47,206 nt of DNA from Candidatus Saccharimonadota bacterium. Its GTDB lineage: Bacteria; Patescibacteriota; Saccharimonadia; Saccharimonadales; Saccharimonadaceae. Under the pieces are notes generated by a model. That model did not search any database, was not told the origin of the DNA, and saw only the letters and a list, made by a program, of their open reading frames with translations. Below are positions 14,598-23,139 of this stretch, piece after piece. The DNA is taken from the NCBI GenBank assembly GCA_017511685.1, contig JAFWJE010000020.1, forward strand, positions 1 to 47,206. Direction: 5' to 3'. Numbering within the stretch: the first letter of the stretch is position 1; every line of letters starts with the position of its first letter. Both the position numbers and the translations under genes were made by a program.

Positions 14598-17495
14598 TTA
14601 TAGTTTTTCAAGAGAGATGGTTATTTGGGTATTGTCAATTTTGGCGATTTCGTCATAGGAGAAATTGTGAGGGTCTTTTGCGGTGTAAAGCTCGGTGGCG
14701 AGAGTTTCGGTGGCGACGAGTTCACGTTGAGTTTGGTTTAACTTACAAGAGACATAAAGTTTGATGCGATCATCAACATTTAGTCCAGCCTTTTTCCTGG
14801 CGGATTGGACGATGCGGATGAGCTCACGAGCGGAACCTTCTTGTTTTAGCTCCTCTGTTAAGGTCTTGTCTAGGGCGGTTTTCTTGCCGTGAACAACTTT
14901 TTTAACATTAAGCTCATCTTCAATCATTTTTTCGTAGAAAGTGTCAAGTTTATCGCCGGCGTAGGTGAACTTGGATAGAGGCTGGCGGATTTTAATCTGA
15001 TCTTCGGTGTCAGATTTGTTCATGCGGAGGGCAAGGCCTTCTCTGATAATCTCGCGGGTGTGATCCATATTCTCTACGACGGCAACATCGACTTCGCCGG
15101 ACTCTGGCCAATCGGTGAGGTGAACGGAGTTTAGAGGGTCGGTATAATCAGTGGTGAGTTTCTGGTAGAGTTCTTCGGCAAGGAATGGCGTGAACGGGGC
15201 GATGAGTTTGCTGAAGTAAACTAGAACGTAGTAAAGAGTCTGGTAGGCTGCGGTTTTGTCGGTGTCGTCCTCGGATTTCCAGAAGCGGCGGCGAGAGCGG
15301 CGGACGAACCAGTTGGATAGATCGTCGATAAATGGCAAGATGTTGTCGGTGGCTTTTGGCAAGTTATATTCCTCCATACCTTCGGTGATGGTGTCTCTTA
15401 GGATGTGGAGTTTTGATATAATCCAAATATCGAGAGGGTTCGATATGTTTGTAAATTCGACGCGAAATAGTATATCGCTATTGAACCCGTCCACGTTGGC
15501 GTAGGTGGAGAAGAAGTCGTAAACGTTCCAAATCATAGAGAGTTTGCGGGCGGTGTCGGAGACATCTTTGTCTAGCAGGGCGAAATCTTCGCCGGAGAGG
15601 ACAGGGCTGGATAAAAGCAGGAAGCGGAGGGAGTCGGCGGAGTATTTGTCCATGAGCTCGTTCGGATCGGTGAAGTTGCCGAGGGATTTGCTCATTTTGC
15701 GACCGTCGTTGCCGGCGAGAGTGCCGGTGGTGATGACGTTTTTGTAAGCATTTTTGCCAAAGAGGGCGGTGTTGACGGCGTGGACATAATAGAACCAAGC
15801 ACGGACCTGGCCGACGTATTCGACGATGAAATCGGCTGGGTAGTTTTTTTCAAACTTTTCTTTATTCTCAAAGGGATAATGAAGCTGCGCAAAAGGCATG
15901 GAGCCGGATTCAAACCAGCAGTCTAAAACTTTGTCTATGCGAGTGAAATGCTCGCCATCAATATCAAACTCAATCGCATCAACCCAAGGGCGGTGGTAAT
16001 CATCAAGGCGGACGCCGGAAAGTTCATAGAGCTCGTCATAGCTGCCGACGACTTTAACGGTGCCTTGGTCACCTTTCCAGACAGGCATGGCGGTGGCCCA
16101 GAAGCGGTCACGCGAGAGGTTCCAATCTGGGGCTTGCTCGATATTTTTAGCAAAGCGACCGTGTTTTAGATACGCAGGGAACCAGTTGACGTTTTCGTTT
16201 TGTTCAAGCATCAGAGGTTTGCTACCTTCAATATCAAAGAACCAGCTAGGGAAGGCGCGATACATGATGCGTTGCTTGGAACGAGGGTTGAAAGGATACT
16301 CGTGCTTGATGTATTCAATTTTATAAATAATGCCAGCGGCTTCTAGGACTTTGGCGATGAATTTATTGCCAGCCCAGATTTCGATGCCGGATTCATCAGT
16401 ATCGCGGACGCCGAGGGCGTGGAGCTTTTCGGCCATTTCTGGGAGGTAGTAGCCGTTTTCGTCAACGACGTCGGCAAAATCGACAGCGTGTTTTTGGCAG
16501 AGAGCGTAATCATCCTCACCGTAAGCAGGGGCGATATGGACGATACCAGTACCGTCTGCGTCAGAGACGAAATCGCCAGCGAGGACAGTATAAGTTTCTT
16601 TTTTATCGTGAGGGTTTTCAATGATTGGCTGATATTTAGTGCCGACTAGATCTTTGCCTTTTAGCTCTTTTTTGATTTTATAGTTGGCATCTTTTCCGAA
16701 GGTGGCTTCAAGGCGGGATTTGGCAAGGATAAAGGCGTCGCCGTTTTCTAGTTCTGTTTCTACGTAGGTGAGTTTAGGGCTGATGGCGAGCGCCATGTTG
16801 GCTGGGAGGGTCCAAGGGGTGGTGGTCCAGGCAAGGAAGTACTTGTGATCTTCAATAGGGAACTTAACGTAGGCAGAAGGATCGGTGACTTCTTGATAAG
16901 CATCGTTGTCCATGGTGACCTCGGCTTTGGAGACGGGAGTGGCGAATTTAGTGTCATACATTAAGACTTTGCGGCCTTCGTAAATTTTGCCTTTATCATA
17001 GAGAGTCTTGAAGGCCCACCAGACGGATTCCATGAAGTTTTTATCCATAGTGCGGTAGGCACCTTTGAAATCTACCCAGCGGCCGATGCGGTCAATGGTG
17101 GATTCCCAAGTTTCGGAATTTGCGACCATAGATTCACGGGCTTTTTTGATGTAAGTTTCAAGGCTGATTTTAGTGCCGATGTCGCGGCGGTCGGTGATGT
17201 CTAGCTGTTTTTCTACGAAATTTTCGGCAGGGAGGCCGTGACAGTCCCATCCCCATTTTCTTTCAACACTATAGCCACGCATAGTCCAGAAGCGGGGAAC
17301 GGCATCTTTAACAATGGAGCTTAAAAGGGTGCCGTGGTGCGGATTACCAGTGATAAACGGAGGGCCGTCATAAAAAACATAGCTGCCGCCGGATTTGCGG
17401 CTTTTTATAGATTTTTCAAAAATCTGGTGTTGTTTCCACCAGTCTATTAGTGCTTTTTCGTATTCAATGGCCCGACGGCGTGGGGTATAACTCAT
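14598..17495 (-). CDS. ileS: Isoleucyl-tRNA synthetase
   Basis: Class I synthetase charging tRNA(Ile). 965 residues from the ATG at 17495; a longer reading from 17540 runs through the promoter. The N-terminal YDGPPFITGNPHHGTLLSS carries the HIGH-equivalent as HHGT (53-56), with Thr in the last position. Other landmarks are KWGWDCHGLPAE, an editing domain, DGRKMSKSLGN near residue 600, and a C-terminal anticodon-binding domain. The archaeal/eukaryotic-like sequence and lack of a visible C-terminal Cys-rich zinc finger suggest the type 2 lineage, which is often resistant to mupirocin; that is inference. Confidence 0.96.
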   Translation of the reverse strand: MSYTPRRRAIEYEKALIDWWKQHQIFEKSIKSRKSGGSYVFYDGPPFITGNPHHGTLLSSIVKDAVPRFWTMRGYSVERKWGWDCHGLPAENFVEKQLDITDRRDIGTKISLETYIKKARESMVANSETWESTIDRIGRWVDFKGAYRTMDKNFMESVWWAFKTLYDKGKIYEGRKVLMYDTKFATPVSKAEVTMDNDAYQEVTDPSAYVKFPIEDHKYFLAWTTTPWTLPANMALAISPKLTYVETELENGDAFILAKSRLEATFGKDANYKIKKELKGKDLVGTKYQPIIENPHDKKETYTVLAGDFVSDADGTGIVHIAPAYGEDDYALCQKHAVDFADVVDENGYYLPEMAEKLHALGVRDTDESGIEIWAGNKFIAKVLEAAGIIYKIEYIKHEYPFNPRSKQRIMYRAFPSWFFDIEGSKPLMLEQNENVNWFPAYLKHGRFAKNIEQAPDWNLSRDRFWATAMPVWKGDQGTVKVVGSYDELYELSGVRLDDYHRPWVDAIEFDIDGEHFTRIDKVLDCWFESGSMPFAQLHYPFENKEKFEKNYPADFIVEYVGQVRAWFYYVHAVNTALFGKNAYKNVITTGTLAGNDGRKMSKSLGNFTDPNELMDKYSADSLRFLLLSSPVLSGEDFALLDKDVSDTARKLSMIWNVYDFFSTYANVDGFNSDILFRVEFTNISNPLDIWIISKLHILRDTITEGMEEYNLPKATDNILPFIDDLSNWFVRRSRRRFWKSEDDTDKTAAYQTLYYVLVYFSKLIAPFTPFLAEELYQKLTTDYTDPLNSVHLTDWPESGEVDVAVVENMDHTREIIREGLALRMNKSDTEDQIKIRQPLSKFTYAGDKLDTFYEKMIEDELNVKKVVHGKKTALDKTLTEELKQEGSARELIRIVQSARKKAGLNVDDRIKLYVSCKLNQTQRELVATETLATELYTAKDPHNFSYDEIAKIDNTQITISLEKL

Positions 17496-17502
17496 ACGTT
17501 TT

Positions 17503-17532
17503 ATTATATCATAGATATCTGTTATTTGACAA
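17503..17532 (-). promoter_or_regulatory. Promoter of ileS
   Basis: Minus strand TTGTCA (17532-17527), 18-nt spacer, TATAAT (17508-17503), then 7 nt to the ATG. Confidence 0.65.
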
Positions 17533-17559
17533 AAATGCAAAAAATAAGCATAAAAGGTA

Positions 17560-17588
17560 TTGACTTTTTTGGCAAAGTGTGCTAGTAT
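17560..17588 (+). promoter_or_regulatory. Promoter of the 47-residue ORF, with shared GGTATTGAC context
   Basis: TTGACT (17560-17565), 17-nt spacer, TAGTAT (17583-17588). The -35 is embedded in AAAAGGTATTGAC, a context also seen at 17928 and 45840. The AT-rich leader runs about 72 nt to the ATG. Confidence 0.6.
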
Positions 17589-17666
17589 AGAAGATAGTTA
17601 GATAATAAAATAAACAATCTAACAAATAAATATAAAAATAATAAACAAAAAGGAGTGCTTATAAGT

Positions 17667-17810
17667 ATGAGCAGAAATAGTAACGTAATGAGCTTTCAAG
17701 CTCTCCCTGGTGAAGGACAATATACAGGGAGCAAAGGGGAAATTAGCGCGGAGGCGAAGGAAAGGATAACGCGCTTTATGGGTAGAGTTGCGACTAGCGA
17801 ACTGATGTAA
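17667..17810 (+). CDS. Short ORF, 47 residues, unknown function
   Basis: ATG at 17667 preceded by AAGGAG (17650-17655, 11-nt spacing), stop TAA at 17808-17810. The start reads MSRNSNVMSFQALPGEGQYT, followed by GEISAEAKERITRFMGRVAT and SELM. Hydrophilic, net basic, with one helix-prone stretch; no signal peptide or membrane segment. It has its own promoter and an excellent terminator, so it forms an independent transcript of about 270 nt. The short size and leader of 70 nt also leave room for an RNA function. It immediately precedes the envelope locus. Confidence 0.5.
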   Translation: MSRNSNVMSFQALPGEGQYTGSKGEISAEAKERITRFMGRVATSELM

Positions 17811-17835
17811 GTCGCTGGCGAACGTTACAACTTAG

Positions 17836-17864
17836 AAAAAACCGAACATATTGTTCGGTTTTTT
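17836..17864 (+). terminator. Rho-independent terminator after the 47-residue ORF
   Basis: ACCGAACA (17841-17848) pairs with TGTTCGGT (17852-17859), extended by five A-T pairs on each side into a T run. Bidirectional in principle. Confidence 0.92.
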
Positions 17865-17935
17865 GGTTTTTAAAGCAGGCTCTAAAGGTTTGTGTTTTAC
17901 GACTTCTAATACTTGATTTTATAAACATAAAGGTA

Positions 17936-17965
17936 TTGACAAAATAGGCGTAAGCGGTATACAAT
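17936..17965 (+). promoter_or_regulatory. Promoter of the envelope operon
   Basis: TTGACA (17936-17941) with TATACA (17958-17963, 16-nt spacer) or TACAAT (17960-17965, 18-nt spacer). It shares the ATAAAGGTATTGAC context with the promoter at 17560. AAAGGT lies before the ATG at 18008. Confidence 0.65.
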
Positions 17966-18007
17966 GAGGAGTAATAAGGTCATTAAATAAAGAGAAAGGT
18001 CACTCTT

Positions 18008-18376
18008 ATGGATAATAAGGATATTAATTTAACGGATGAAGAAACGATAAATTTGTTCGTCGAAGGTTTGATGGATGAAAAAGGCATCAAGCCGGAAAGC
18101 GAACAGATGCGTAAGGACATATTTGATGACCTCAAGACTAAGGTAATGACAGAATTAGACCGTTCCTTAGTGTCGGCTTTGCCAGATGATAAGTTAGAGG
18201 AGCTTTCCAAAGAAGCTGAGGAAAAAGGTCAGTTAGATCCAGAAGTGGTAGCAAAGGCTATAGAAGAAGCCGGTGTAGATGTCGGCGAAGTGGCGGGGGT
18301 AACGATGGCAAAGTTTAGGGAATTATATCTGGGTGAAAATCAAGAATCAGGTGCGGCAGAAGGCGCGGAGGCTTAA
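18008..18376 (+). CDS. Small acidic helical protein, first gene of the envelope locus
   Basis: 122 residues, strongly acidic, predicted all-helical. It has motifs such as EETINLFVEGLMDEKG, KVMTELDRSLVSALPDDKLE and TMAKFRELYLGE. The layout resembles the short DUF5663-like helical proteins of CPR bacteria, but this is a weak impression. There is no signal peptide or membrane segment, so it is probably cytoplasmic. It ends 2 nt before the giant-protein gene, with which it must be co-translated. A role as chaperone or regulator of its large neighbour is only a guess. Confidence 0.6.
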   Translation: MDNKDINLTDEETINLFVEGLMDEKGIKPESEQMRKDIFDDLKTKVMTELDRSLVSALPDDKLEELSKEAEEKGQLDPEVVAKAIEEAGVDVGEVAGVTMAKFRELYLGENQESGAAEGAEA

Positions 18377-18378
18377 AA

Positions 18379-21300
18379 ATGGCAGAGATAATTAAAGGAA
18401 GTAATTCGACCGCCGCGATCGACAAGATTTCTACTGGCGCGAAAATGCAGAATATGGAGCAGCCACAGGCAGATGACCAGCCTGCGGGTGACACGATAAA
18501 AAATGGCGAGAATGTTGACCTTAAGATCGCCACAGCGCTCAGAATGGGCAAAATAGGTAATGACCTAGTAGACCTTGAGGGGGGATTGCCAAAGACAAAC
18601 ATTATTTTGACCGAGATGGATAAGACTAACGCTAATAATATGATTAATACGGCGGTAGAACAGAAGATGGCGGAAAAGCCATTTCGTGGCGCTGGGTTTA
18701 TCAAGAACAACCCGATTATCAAACCGATATTGGTGGCTTATTGGCGGACGAAAGCTGCTAGTGCAGTAAAGAGTAGCGGTGATGCCAGCGCAGCGTTTTC
18801 TGCGTTAAAATTGGAAAATAGTGCTAATATGCCAGTTTCTGGTAATGAATACGCTGAGAGGAACGCGCGGTTAGCCTTAGAGGAATCTGGGTTTGCTGAC
18901 AAGGTGACCTCGGAGGATAGCGTGGCGCTTGCTGAGGGTGAGAAAGTGGAGAAAGTTAGTGATCCGTTGACGAAGGAAGTAAATGGCGCGCTAAAAGACC
19001 TGTTTACGGAAATGCAAGCTGCATATAAATATGATGGTCAGGAGCAAGCGGAAGCGGTCAATACTGCACGGAATAATTTTAACGAGCAACTTAAAAAATG
19101 GCAGAATGCGGGAACGTTTGGTGAAAACAAAGCCAATGTTTCTAGTAGATTCTGGGATAATAAAGTTGTGCAGTTTTTAGCTGGCGACCATAGCAAAAAG
19201 AGTATTACAGAACTTGATGGATTAAAGAAGGCCGCAGAAGGAGTTGAGCAATTAGCAAAAGCAAATAAGGCTAATAGCGAGTTTTCTAAGGCAGTGGAAA
19301 AATACTTTGATGATGGGAACGTATCGCTGTATAGCGCTTCAATGAAGGAAGGCTTGAATACTAAGCAAAAAGTTGATAATGTAGCAAACGCCGTAAGAGT
19401 AGGTGGCGTAGTAGGTGGTATCGCAAGTTATTTCCTCTCGTCTGGTGCGAGAAAAGACATTAAAGGCGCGGTGGCGAAAGAGGCGGCCGGGAAAGCAGTT
19501 GGTAATGCGGTAATAGATAGTGCATTAACTGGCGCTGGCGCTGGTGCAGTGGCTGGTGCGGTGTTTGGTGCGCTACGGGGTGCTAGAAATGCTAATGTGA
19601 AAATGTCCAAGGCGGAAATCAAGGATGCGACTTCTGGTGAAGCGATTATGACTGCTGAGGAAAGAGCAGAGAAGGCAGCAGCTGAAGCAAAAGCGGCAGC
19701 TGAGGCGGCAGCATTGGAGAATGCCGAGCAGGGGGCAGATGCGGATACTGATGCGGCCGGCGAAGATGCGGATACTAAGGATGCCGATGTGGAGCCGGCG
19801 GGGGAGCAGCAAAATGTAGATGAGCAGAATGCTTCGGAGCAGCAAAATGCAGCGCCGCAAGATAAGAAAATTAAGATTGCGGCGATAATGGCAAAAGTCG
19901 GAAAGTTTAGCAGATGGGCACATGGTGAGGAAATTAGTGAAAGAGCTAGAAAGAAAGCAGAAGAGAATGGTGAAGATGCTCCAAAAACTCGTCTTGAGAA
20001 AATCAATGAGAAACGCGGTAGGAGAAACGCAAAAGAACTTTATGATGCGCTAGAGAGTGGTATGCTGCTTTCAGAGTTGGCCGGTTCGGAAAACAAAGAA
20101 GCGTTTATTGAGAGATTGAAAGAAATGGGGGAGAAAAATGATGGTAGCTTAGAGATTGTTGTGAAGGGCATTAAGGAGCGCGTTGAAGGCGCGAAAGGTC
20201 TTAACAACGATGAGCGAAAATCGTTGACTGCTATAATGAATAAGATGATGAAGGGAGAGCTGGATAAAGGTGAGACTTCTAGAATCTTTGAAATGGTAAT
20301 GAGTGATGATTTCAAGAACAATTTGAAGAAAGATTTGAGAGATACCATTATTGACATTAGGGCTAGGAATAAAGTTTCTAAAGATTTGAAGATTGACCTA
20401 ATTAGATATTCAGAAGGGAATGTCGATAAGGAGAATAATTTACTCCGCGAGAAGATGGTGGAAGCCAATAAGCTGCTTGGCGAAGATGCCGTGAAAGCAA
20501 GTGGTGATGCTGATGTGGATGCGAGAGTGAAAGAACTGACTGAAATGCAGAAAGATGTTAAGAGTGAGCAAGGCTGGTTTGTGGTGCGTAATATTATGGT
20601 TGATACCGTAATTGGTGCGACTGCTGGTGGTGCGACTGGTGCGATTATCGGTGCGGTGAGAGGCTACATCGCGGTGAATAAGGCGGCGAGTGCTGAAAAT
20701 GCCGGCGGCGAGAATAATACTACAGATAGTGGAGCAGCTGAAAATAACAGTTCGGTAGAAGCTAGCGAGGCGAATGGTGCTGGTGCTACAAACGGGGAGA
20801 GTGTGGCTGGTGAGAATGTTGGTAATAGTGCTGGCGCAAATGGTGAGATGCTGAGTACGGAAACTCCGCCGAGGTTTGTGGACGAGGATGGCAACGGCGT
20901 CTATGAACTGAAAGTTGGTGACGAAACTCTAGTGACCGAGGGTGATGGAGGAATCTCCTTTGACCCAGAAACTGGCAAGATGTCAGAGAGCAGTATGGAA
21001 TTGTTGCGCTCAAGAGGCATTGAAGTCAATGAGACGTTTGAAACTACAACAGCACATGGCGCAATCAAGACCGAAGGAGTTTACGAATACTTCAAGAACA
21101 CTAATACCGAGGCCTACGAGGCTGGAATCGAAACTGGTAATAAATTAACAGACATCGACATCAAGAGTTACGTATCGGCAGAAGGTGCAAATCGTGCAGT
21201 AGACATCAGCCAAGTGAGTGTTGAGAATGACGGTGATTTGGTATTCCAGATAGCACCTAAAGGTGAGAATATTGATGTTGATAGCCTTCAAGTAGTATTG

Positions 21301-23124
21301 TCGGCCAATAAAGAACTTGGCGATGTAGGCGTAGTGCTTGACGTGGCAGCAGATGGAACTGTGACGGTGCCGGCTGGTTCGGTGGCGGCAAGTATGTTTA
21401 CTGAAGGTAACTTTAGCGGTGGAGCGCTTCGGGTGGTTCAGGACGCTGGCGAAGGCGGCGGATTTAACGTACTAGGTACCAGCTTTGGGTCTGGCAATTT
21501 GACCGAAGTTGGTTTCATTAATCCAACCGAAAAGACTGAATACTTCTACAATATCGGCGACGCCGTAATTGACAAGACGGGCATTGATGTTGATGCAGAT
21601 TTGGCGAGAGTCGGTTTGCAATCGGTGAGAGACAGCGGGCCAGTAGAATATAATTACAATCCAATTAATGTAGATGAAAATGGATATGTAAATGGGCAAC
21701 CAGTGAGTGATTATATGAATGGGCGGCCGACGACATTCGATCCGGAAAACGGTCGTGACTTTATTTCAGTAAATGGTGCAGCAAGTGACAACGGCTACGA
21801 ATTAATCCAGATGCCACATCGTGAGGGTAATTATAGCGAGGCACTGGATCCGTTCTTGTCAGATAATAAGGATAGCAATAATCTACTTGGTGAGAACTTG
21901 GTGCGGCAGATGATTGACCCAGACCGTGAAATGACGCCGGAGCAGGCCGATGCAGCGTTTATTGAAGCGCTTAATAGTGGTAGACTTTCTACTAACCAAG
22001 TGATTAGCCACATTTTGGAAGCCAAGGGTAATTCGCCAGAAGGTATCGTGGCTCTTAGAGCAAAGATGGGCGGATTTGAATGGGATATTGATAATGATGG
22101 TGATCCAGAGCTGATTGATACTCAAGAGGAAATTAACGCGTTAGCCGATATGCTAAAGAATTCGGCAGAGCCAGAAGGATACAGCGCGTTTGTTAATGAT
22201 ACCTATGAAGTATTCTTAAATAAGATGAATGGTGGCGAAGTTCGCGTAGTAAATTATGCGGATACGCCATATAGATATACGGAGCTTGGGTTTATTAATT
22301 CTGAGAATAATATCTTAAGGCTATTTTCTAGGAAACGGACGGCTTGCTCAGGGCTGGGCTTTGAATTCTTAGATAAAGATGGTCATTCGATTTATGACGA
22401 GGATACACTTCGGAAGATTTATCATATTCCAAGAGGTGAGAGAATCACGATGATTTCTGACCGTTTGGAATGTGGTGACGATACGCAGCTGACGGTACAG
22501 ACGGCGTTTGAGCGGGTGCGGTCTAGCAAGACTAATCCGGAGGGGACCAAGACTAGTCCAGAAGGTACCACTAAGACTAATCCGGAGGGAACTAAAACTA
22601 ACCCAGAGGGAACCAAAACTGATCCAGAGGGAACTAAGACCGAAAGTGAAACCACTAAGACTGACCCAGAAGTAACTAAGACTGATCCGGAGGACACGAA
22701 AACTGAAAGCGAGAAGACTAGCGAAAAAACTACCGAGAAAACCACTGAGAAAACTGGGCAAGAAATCGTGGGCAAGGGCGACAATCCACATGCTGGCGAT
22801 GAGACCGATTTGCCGGTAACGCCACCGGGTGAGGACTCATATATCCAGCCGACCGAGGATAATCATGTTAACCCGAATATTGAGCCAGGTACTGAAGTAA
22901 CAACACCACCAACTGATAATTCGTCGTTTGACAGCCTTGATAATGGTACGGCTACTGGGACAGATACGACGTCAACCTACAGTACGGATACTTCAGGCTG
23001 GCAAGGTGATACGTCCGGTGAAGGTAATGAACAGTCGCTGGTAACACAGGCAAACCCTGGTAGTGCGGAGGACAATACGCCGCCCCAAAGTAATGAAGAA
23101 TTAGCAAGTGCATTTAATAATTAA
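18379..23124 (+). CDS. Giant lineage-specific protein with glycine-zipper segments, EF-hand-like loop and PEGT repeats
   Basis: 1581 residues; not recognised. No signal peptide. Two Gly/Ala-rich membrane-active segments lie at about 341-405 (VGGVVGGIASYFLSS; GAGAGAVAGAVFGALRG) and 738-768 (TVIGATAGGATGAIIGAV). They are separated by an Ala/Glu/Asp/Gln-rich low-complexity part (424-497) and a long helical domain. Residues 768-828 are Asn/Gly/Ala/Glu-rich. From about 830 the protein is beta-rich. DIDNDGDPELID (about 1236) matches an EF-hand-type calcium loop. Residues about 1384-1465 are K-T-(N/S/D)-P-E-G-T repeats, followed by a Thr/Ser/Asp-rich tail. The beta-rich half and tail look extracytoplasmic. 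Export route unknown. Confidence 0.72.
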   Translation: MAEIIKGSNSTAAIDKISTGAKMQNMEQPQADDQPAGDTIKNGENVDLKIATALRMGKIGNDLVDLEGGLPKTNIILTEMDKTNANNMINTAVEQKMAEKPFRGAGFIKNNPIIKPILVAYWRTKAASAVKSSGDASAAFSALKLENSANMPVSGNEYAERNARLALEESGFADKVTSEDSVALAEGEKVEKVSDPLTKEVNGALKDLFTEMQAAYKYDGQEQAEAVNTARNNFNEQLKKWQNAGTFGENKANVSSRFWDNKVVQFLAGDHSKKSITELDGLKKAAEGVEQLAKANKANSEFSKAVEKYFDDGNVSLYSASMKEGLNTKQKVDNVANAVRVGGVVGGIASYFLSSGARKDIKGAVAKEAAGKAVGNAVIDSALTGAGAGAVAGAVFGALRGARNANVKMSKAEIKDATSGEAIMTAEERAEKAAAEAKAAAEAAALENAEQGADADTDAAGEDADTKDADVEPAGEQQNVDEQNASEQQNAAPQDKKIKIAAIMAKVGKFSRWAHGEEISERARKKAEENGEDAPKTRLEKINEKRGRRNAKELYDALESGMLLSELAGSENKEAFIERLKEMGEKNDGSLEIVVKGIKERVEGAKGLNNDERKSLTAIMNKMMKGELDKGETSRIFEMVMSDDFKNNLKKDLRDTIIDIRARNKVSKDLKIDLIRYSEGNVDKENNLLREKMVEANKLLGEDAVKASGDADVDARVKELTEMQKDVKSEQGWFVVRNIMVDTVIGATAGGATGAIIGAVRGYIAVNKAASAENAGGENNTTDSGAAENNSSVEASEANGAGATNGESVAGENVGNSAGANGEMLSTETPPRFVDEDGNGVYELKVGDETLVTEGDGGISFDPETGKMSESSMELLRSRGIEVNETFETTTAHGAIKTEGVYEYFKNTNTEAYEAGIETGNKLTDIDIKSYVSAEGANRAVDISQVSVENDGDLVFQIAPKGENIDVDSLQVVLSANKELGDVGVVLDVAADGTVTVPAGSVAASMFTEGNFSGGALRVVQDAGEGGGFNVLGTSFGSGNLTEVGFINPTEKTEYFYNIGDAVIDKTGIDVDADLARVGLQSVRDSGPVEYNYNPINVDENGYVNGQPVSDYMNGRPTTFDPENGRDFISVNGAASDNGYELIQMPHREGNYSEALDPFLSDNKDSNNLLGENLVRQMIDPDREMTPEQADAAFIEALNSGRLSTNQVISHILEAKGNSPEGIVALRAKMGGFEWDIDNDGDPELIDTQEEINALADMLKNSAEPEGYSAFVNDTYEVFLNKMNGGEVRVVNYADTPYRYTELGFINSENNILRLFSRKRTACSGLGFEFLDKDGHSIYDEDTLRKIYHIPRGERITMISDRLECGDDTQLTVQTAFERVRSSKTNPEGTKTSPEGTTKTNPEGTKTNPEGTKTDPEGTKTESETTKTDPEVTKTDPEDTKTESEKTSEKTTEKTTEKTGQEIVGKGDNPHAGDETDLPVTPPGEDSYIQPTEDNHVNPNIEPGTEVTTPPTDNSSFDSLDNGTATGTDTTSTYSTDTSGWQGDTSGEGNEQSLVTQANPGSAEDNTPPQSNEELASAFNN
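22528..22770 (+). repeat. Coding repeat (K-T-x-P-E-G-T units) in the giant protein
   Basis: About eight degenerate 18-21-nt units of the type ACTAAGACTAATCCGGAGGG, giving KTNPEGT, KTDPEGT and KTESE variants, then SEKTTEKT units. Confidence 0.8.
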
Positions 23125-23139
23125 AAGAAAGGAGAAAAA

